Origin: Hominimerdicola alba
GTDB lineage: Bacteria > Bacillota > Clostridia > Oscillospirales > Ruminococcaceae
DNA: 64,000 nt
Reading direction: 5' to 3'
NCBI RefSeq assembly: GCF_900109655.1
Contig: NZ_FOAT01000006.1
Span: 149,803-213,802 of the forward strand
In this document: piece after piece, positions 59,836 to 64,000 of the stretch
How positions within the stretch are numbered: the stretch's first letter is position 1
Layout of the letters: every line of letters begins with the position of its first letter
Position numbers and translations under genes: made by a program
Notes under the pieces: generated by a model
The model's input: the letters and a program-made list of their open reading frames with translations, nothing else
What the model was told of the DNA's origin: nothing
Databases searched by the model: none

Positions 59836-60319
59836 ATTATTTAACTTCTTTAGATGGGTCATCCTGATCGCAATGTGCATAGTGATTTTTGTTTTTTCTT
59901 CATCCCCTGCAACTGATTCTAGCAATCAAAGCAGAACTATCGTTATGAAGGTCATCCATTTCTTTTACATCGATTTTGATAAAAAGCCCGTTCCTGAACA
60001 GGCTGCTATATACTCTTTGCTGACGATCCTGGTCAGAAAGGGTGCCCATTTTTCGGAATATGCTTTACTGGCGGCGCTTGCTTTTTCTGCGTTTTACGGG
60101 ATACACAACCGCATACTGAGATTACTTAGTTCTGTAGCGGCGGCTGCTTTATACGCTTGTACGGACGAATTTCACCAGACATTTGTTCCCGGACGTGCGG
60201 GTATGATGCGCGATGTGATTATAGACTCATCGGGTGCCCTTTTCGGGGCTATCGTCGCCTGCTGCATTGCAGCTTATTTCACTGCTTGGACGATAATCAG
60301 AAAGAACAGCTATTACTGA
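59825..60319 (+). CDS. VanZ-like membrane protein
   Basis: 164 residues. Four predicted membrane segments (about 10-28, 62-80, 98-115 and 133-150) with the VanZ hallmarks: FSSSPATDSSNQS near the first helix, RKGAHFSEYALLAAL, TDEFHQTFVPGRAGMMRDVIID. VanZ confers low-level teicoplanin resistance in Tn1546; most homologues have no known role. It starts inside the end of cca, so translation is coupled. A terminator follows at 60341-60371. Confidence 0.9.
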   Translation: MDSKLFNFFRWVILIAMCIVIFVFSSSPATDSSNQSRTIVMKVIHFFYIDFDKKPVPEQAAIYSLLTILVRKGAHFSEYALLAALAFSAFYGIHNRILRLLSSVAAAALYACTDEFHQTFVPGRAGMMRDVIIDSSGALFGAIVACCIAAYFTAWTIIRKNSYY

Positions 60320-60340
60320 AATGCCGTAATTTCTGGCTTT

Positions 60341-60371
60341 GGCGTCTTGCTTTTTGCAAGGCGCTTTTTGT
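60341..60371 (+). terminator. Intrinsic terminator of the cca-VanZ unit
   Basis: GCGTCTTGC with GCAAGGCGC (one G-U pair) and a T5 loop, followed by TTTTTG. Confidence 0.85.
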
Positions 60372-60478
60372 TTGTATAAATATTTTTATATTTCAAAATA
60401 TATTATGTCGAAGTGACATGAAACCATCTATGAAATTGTACAGTTTTCACATTCTTTGTTCATAATTAACTACATTCA

Positions 60479-60507
60479 TTGACAATTCTTTTCATTTGAT
60501 ATATAAT
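60479..60507 (+). promoter_or_regulatory. Promoter of the GGDEF-EAL gene
   Basis: TTGACA (60479-60484), 17-nt spacer, TATAAT (60502-60507). Confidence 0.88.
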
Positions 60508-60541
60508 AACCTTAGGTATCGGAAAGTGTGGTGACGGTATT

Positions 60542-62530
60542 ATGGCAAAATTTAATGCTCAGACCTTAAAACGGGCTATACTTCGTGGTTTTGGTCTGGA
60601 AAAGCACAGTGAATACGTAAGCGATTATTTTTACGATGCTAACATGAAAGCCAGCATTTATATGTCGATAGTTGTTATCGTGCTGGAAGTATGGATGATT
60701 GTAAGGACAACTGTGACCCTTATCCGCAAGAATATGATGGATAAGTTCGGTCTTTATTTTGAAAAGTACTATATCAACTACATTATCCTGCTTACCGCGG
60801 GTGTGATAATGTTTGTTTTTGCGCTGAGGTATGTGCTTGGCAAAACGGACAGAAAGTGGCTGGGTATTCTGATAAAATGGGCGTTTTCAGCGATATGCAT
60901 ATACTTCGGCATCAAGATATCCATGCAGGACTATCAGAAAGGTGAGCAGATACTTACTTTTCTTACGATGGAGCTTTTTGTTGTCTGTCTGCTGACATGG
61001 CGGCCGTGGGTAGGATTTGCGATATTGACCTCCTCTTATGTGATATTTTTCACGATACTTTCCCGCATGGAAGCCCATAATACGGGGGAAGTCGGGCTGA
61101 CCCTCGCTACGCAGATAAATGGCTTTACCATGTGGCTCTCGACACTGCTGTTCTGCATATCAAACTATAACAAAACCCTTTCACAGGCGCTGAAAGATGA
61201 AAGTCTTGAAGAGGTCAATTCCCACCTCAGCCGTATCTCGGTGGAGGACGAACTGACGGGGATACACAATATGCTGTATTTCAGGAGCGAGGCTGAAAAG
61301 CTGCTGAATTATGTCACTACCGATAAGGATAACGTGGTGTTCCTGTTTTTTGATATCGAGAATTTCAAGTCGTATAACGAAAAATATGGTTTTCACAAAG
61401 GAAATGAACTGCTGAAAAAGGCGGCGCATATGATCGTGGATGCTTACCCTAATTCACTGGTGTCCAGATTTTCGGACGACCACTTTGTGGTTCTGACCCA
61501 TAAGGAAGGCTGCAAGGAAGCCGCTGAAATGCTTTCGGAGCAGATAAACGCTCTCCAGAATGAAGTTCATCTTCAGCTGAAATGCGGTGCTTATCAGCCT
61601 ACGGCAGATGAAAGCGACCCCAGTCTTGCCTGTGACAGGGCGAGATTCGCCTGCAATACCATCAAGAAGCATTTCGACAACTTTTTCAGGTACTACGATA
61701 AAACGCTGGAGGATAAATTCCAGATGAAGCAGTACATTGTCAACAGTATCGACAATGCCATCGCAAACGGCCATATCAAGGTGTATTATCAGCCTGTGGT
61801 ATCAACGCGTACCGGCGAGATAGTCGGGCTTGAAGCTCTTGCCAGGTGGATCGACCCCAGGTACGGTATCCTGCCGCCGGGTGCTTTTATCGATATACTT
61901 GAAGAGTACAGGCAGATACATAAGCTGGATATCTGTATGATTGAAAGCGTATGCCGTGATTACCGCGAGGCTGTGAAAAATGGCGAGGTCTTTGTGCCTG
62001 TTTCCCTGAACTTTTCAAGGCTCGATTTCGAGCTTTGCGATATTGTGGAAGAGCTTGATAAACGTGCGGAGAAGTATAAAGTCCCGCGGAATTTCCTCGA
62101 TGTGGAGATAACCGAGAGCGTTCTGGAGGAACAGCACGACTTATTACAGAGAGCTATGTCACGGCTGAGGGAGCTGGGCTATAAGGTCTGGCTGGACGAT
62201 TTCGGCTGCGGATATTCCTCAATGAACGTCCTGAAAGATTACAGCTTTGATGTTTTGAAGATAGATATGAACTTCCTCAGCGGATTTGACGAAAATCCCA
62301 AGACCAAGCTGATAATCAACAATATTGTGGCGCTGACCAAGGAGATAGATATGGTCTCGCTGACTGAGGGCGTTGAAACGAGGGAGCAGTTTGAATTTCT
62401 TGCTTCCATCAACTGCGACAGAGCACAGGGATTTTTGTTCAGCAAGCCTGTACCTCTTGAAAAGCTGCGCGAGCGGGCAGCTGAGGGTGAACTGAAGTTT
62501 TCCGAAGAATTCCGCTCGGTACAAGTGTAA
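60542..62530 (+). CDS. Membrane GGDEF-EAL protein (probable c-di-GMP phosphodiesterase)
   Basis: 662 residues. N-terminal membrane module with about six hydrophobic segments (40-225), then a GGDEF-like domain (245-390) in which the signature reads FSDDHFVV in place of GGDEF, so synthesis is unlikely. The EAL domain (410-640) keeps EALARW, LNFSR, EITES, the DDFGCGYSS loop, KIDMNF and EGVET, the set required for hydrolysis. Probable role: a membrane-linked phosphodiesterase, with the degenerate GGDEF perhaps sensing GTP. It forms a complement to the diguanylate cyclase at 53121. Confidence 0.9.
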   Translation: MAKFNAQTLKRAILRGFGLEKHSEYVSDYFYDANMKASIYMSIVVIVLEVWMIVRTTVTLIRKNMMDKFGLYFEKYYINYIILLTAGVIMFVFALRYVLGKTDRKWLGILIKWAFSAICIYFGIKISMQDYQKGEQILTFLTMELFVVCLLTWRPWVGFAILTSSYVIFFTILSRMEAHNTGEVGLTLATQINGFTMWLSTLLFCISNYNKTLSQALKDESLEEVNSHLSRISVEDELTGIHNMLYFRSEAEKLLNYVTTDKDNVVFLFFDIENFKSYNEKYGFHKGNELLKKAAHMIVDAYPNSLVSRFSDDHFVVLTHKEGCKEAAEMLSEQINALQNEVHLQLKCGAYQPTADESDPSLACDRARFACNTIKKHFDNFFRYYDKTLEDKFQMKQYIVNSIDNAIANGHIKVYYQPVVSTRTGEIVGLEALARWIDPRYGILPPGAFIDILEEYRQIHKLDICMIESVCRDYREAVKNGEVFVPVSLNFSRLDFELCDIVEELDKRAEKYKVPRNFLDVEITESVLEEQHDLLQRAMSRLRELGYKVWLDDFGCGYSSMNVLKDYSFDVLKIDMNFLSGFDENPKTKLIINNIVALTKEIDMVSLTEGVETREQFEFLASINCDRAQGFLFSKPVPLEKLRERAAEGELKFSEEFRSVQV

Positions 62531-62569
62531 AAATTCAAAAGACAGACATGAGACAGAAAAGGAGACAAC

Positions 62570-63130
62570 ATGATAGCAGATATTTTTGAAGAACCATTGT
62601 CGATGGAGCTGGAGAAAGTATGTTTAAGACCTATAACCGCAGATGATGCGGATGATCTTTACGATATTTTCTCGGACAGACAGGTGATGAAGTACTATGA
62701 CAGACTTCCTATGAAAAGCCGCGAAGAATCAGATGATCTGGCTAAGATGTTCATGAACGGCATGACTGATAAGACCATGATCAGATGGGGGATAGAGGAA
62801 AGATCCAGCGGAAAACTGATAGGTACCTGTGGATTTTTCTGTATATCCGAAGATGACAAAAAGGTCGAGGTAGGTTATGAACTCAGGCGTGACCGCTGGG
62901 GCATGGGGATAATGTCCGAAGCGTTGGGTGCTATAATGAGATTCATATTTACAAAGACGGATATCAACCGAGTTGAAGCCTTTGTGGAAGTGCCGAATGT
63001 GGCATCGATGCGGCTTCTGGATAAGCTGGGGTTTGTCAATGAGGGAACGCTGCGTCAGTACGAAAGGTGTAGGAATGAGTTGATAGATGTTACAATCTGG
63101 AGCTGTCTGAGAAGCGATGGGGTGTATTAA
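62570..63130 (+). CDS. GNAT acetyltransferase, RimJ/RimL type
   Basis: 186 residues. N-terminal LEKVCLRPITADDADDLYDIFSD, the mid EVGYELRRDRWGMGIMSEAL loop with the acetyl-CoA signature, and VEVPNVASMRLLDKLGFVNEGTLRQYE, the classic RimJ/RimL and N-acetyltransferase ending. The ATG has AAAAGGAG. It is 40 bp after the GGDEF-EAL gene. Members modify ribosomal proteins, antibiotics or amines; the substrate is not inferable here. Confidence 0.92.
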   Translation: MIADIFEEPLSMELEKVCLRPITADDADDLYDIFSDRQVMKYYDRLPMKSREESDDLAKMFMNGMTDKTMIRWGIEERSSGKLIGTCGFFCISEDDKKVEVGYELRRDRWGMGIMSEALGAIMRFIFTKTDINRVEAFVEVPNVASMRLLDKLGFVNEGTLRQYERCRNELIDVTIWSCLRSDGVY

Positions 63131-63136
63131 GAAAAC

Positions 63137-63540
63137 ACAAACTTGCGGAAAATGCCAAGGAAGAGAGCTTTTGGTCAAGCTTTTCGCGAAAAGCTTGCGG
63201 GAGCGCGAGGGCAGAGCCCTCGCATCAAGGCGCAAAAGCCAAATGCACAGCGAATAATAAGAGAAAAGCAAACTTCCCGCCCTGTCAAAAGGCGCGGCAA
63301 TAAAAAAAGTTCCGAGCGTGGACAAAACGAACGTCCACGCTCGGATTTTTGTTAGCGGTGACTGCGTCGACCGCGTGCCGCGCCTATTGGTCGGTAGGTC
63401 GCTTTTCTATTTATGGCTTTGTTGCCGCGTCGTGCCTTGACCGAGAGGCTCTGCCTCTAACAGTCAGCTTTGTTGACTGTGTGCTCATCCGCAAGCCTTT
63501 CGCGAAAGGCTTGATCCAATGTTCACTAGCGATAAAGCAC
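63137..63540. repeat. R4 composite repeat, copy at right edge
   Basis: Starts ACTTGCGGAAAATGCCAAGG then AAGAGAGCTTTTGGTCAAGC, with an AGCTTTTCGCGAAAAGCTT palindrome and a GAGGGC/GCCCTC pair. Central GAGCGTGGAC/GTCCACGCTC hairpin (63314-63342) extended by CC/GG and followed by ATTTTT. An outer GGCGCGGCA / TGCCGCGCC pair flanks it at about 63291 and 63378. A TTTCGCGAAA palindrome lies at about 63498. It ends just before the recombinase stop codon. Confidence 0.78.
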
Positions 63541-63550
63541 TAATACCGCC

Positions 63551-64000
63551 TTATGCGGCTTTTTGGCGCCTGTCGAAATCTCTGCCGTCAAGGACTATCC
63601 TTGATTTAACAACATTGAACCTGAAAATGATCTCGATCTCCTGCAGCCTGTGACCGCTGGATTTATCGGGTTCATGGACTAGTATCCGTTCGATCATTTC
63701 ACGCAGGTTCTTTGGTGTCAGCTCGTCGATGTGCTTTATCTTCTTGACTAGCTCTATAAAATCGTGAATATCCGAGCATTTCTGCTCTTTGTCCTCGATG
63801 AACTTGGTAAGCTCTGCGACTTTAACTTTAAGCTGTTCCTGCTCGTTTTCGTAGTTCTTGGACATCACTTCAAATCGAGAATCGCTGATCTTGCCCGAAA
63901 CATTGTCCTCATAAAGTCTTGTAAACAGCCTGTCCAGCTCGGTTATTCGTTTTTCGGACTTTGTCAGCAGCTTTTTCGCGTTCTTGACTTCGCTCAGATA
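63551..64000 (-). CDS. Large serine recombinase, C-terminal part (cut by window edge)
   Basis: 149 residues visible. It contains a long charged coiled-coil (AKKLLTKSEKRITELDRLF, then NEQEQLKVKVAELTKFIEDKEQK) followed by FIELVKKIKHIDELTPKNLREMIERILVHEPDK (split here) and EIEIIFRFN. This is the C-terminal coiled-coil and DUF4368-type tail of large serine recombinases such as TnpX of Tn4451-type elements; the catalytic domain lies beyond the window. It reads toward the left and should mark the end of an integrated element on the right. It ends RRQKAA immediately before the R4 repeat. Confidence 0.85.
   Translation of the reverse strand, partial: YLSEVKNAKKLLTKSEKRITELDRLFTRLYEDNVSGKISDSRFEVMSKNYENEQEQLKVKVAELTKFIEDKEQKCSDIHDFIELVKKIKHIDELTPKNLREMIERILVHEPDKSSGHRLQEIEIIFRFNVVKSRIVLDGRDFDRRQKAA

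Noticed and set aside
1..64000. tRNA or rRNA genes and a replication origin
   Set aside because: No cloverleaf with CCA end, no rRNA-like sequence and no dnaA-box cluster was seen by eye; a dedicated search could still find a tRNA.

Overview
This 64 kb window is chromosomal DNA of a low-to-medium GC, Gram-positive clostridial bacterium, most likely a gut or rumen Ruminococcus or a close relative (Oscillospiraceae). The main clues are a secreted CAP-domain protein with a two-repeat dockerin, a T-box leader linked to asnS, an hprK-murB-rapZ cluster, a SpoIVB-type protease, strong AGGAGG ribosome sites, and vegetative promoters close to TTGACA-17-TATAAT. The species is an inference. I saw no rRNA or tRNA gene and no CRISPR array. 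Most of the window is core housekeeping DNA. The interest lies in the intergenic spaces, which carry several families of structured repeats.

Layout. 1-3690 (minus): ileS then valS (partial). 4032-6323 (plus): four small proteins of unknown role, one DUF4241-like. 6382-8745: glycogen phosphorylase. 9005-9410: a gene-free, strongly structured stretch that looks like a roughly 400-nt non-coding RNA. 9435-12885 (minus): an acidic-linker lipoprotein, metF and the dockerin-CAP protein. 13400-18200: repeats, an Asn-type T-box, a zinc-ribbon gene, three repeat copies, asnS, a membrane protein, and asnA behind its own attenuator. Asparaginyl-tRNA charging and asparagine synthesis therefore sit side by side with two different RNA-level controls.

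18376-34585 is a 16 kb all-minus block. It holds pyrimidine genes (pyrD, pyrK, pyrF, pyrC), nspC, ilvD, a ROK glucokinase and manA, interleaved with about a dozen small proteins of unknown function, including a SUKH-like one and a five-repeat coiled protein. 35339-39586 (plus) carries small secreted and zinc-ribbon proteins, a flavin reductase with two rubredoxin domains, and a metallo-beta-lactamase-fold hydrolase. xylB follows.

41977-51832 is mostly minus: spoIVB (plus), rapZ-murB-hprK, acetyltransferases, a PLP enzyme of the YnbB family, and murD. 52031-63130 (plus): an EamA transporter, two c-di-GMP proteins, a parS-like palindrome at 54602-54625, coaBC, a GH36 alpha-galactosidase, cca, a VanZ-like protein and an acetyltransferase. 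The right edge enters a large serine recombinase (minus), probably the end of an integrated element.

Four dispersed repeat families were found by eye: (R1) GGCAAACAGC repeats at 14660-15010, 23340-23420 and 35009-35125; (R2) a 190-bp element at 13411-13600 and, inverted, at 34757-34946, with a covarying stem; (R3) a 150-160-bp element with terminal inverted repeats at 10589-10750 and, inverted, at 39606-39755; (R4) nested GC-rich palindromes built round a GAGCGTGGAC/GTCCACGCTC hairpin at 41327-41945 and 63137-63540, with relatives at 11850-12167 and 18206-18370. Coordinates of repeats and hairpins are approximate at the ends. All homology statements rest on recognising motifs by eye, not on database searches.
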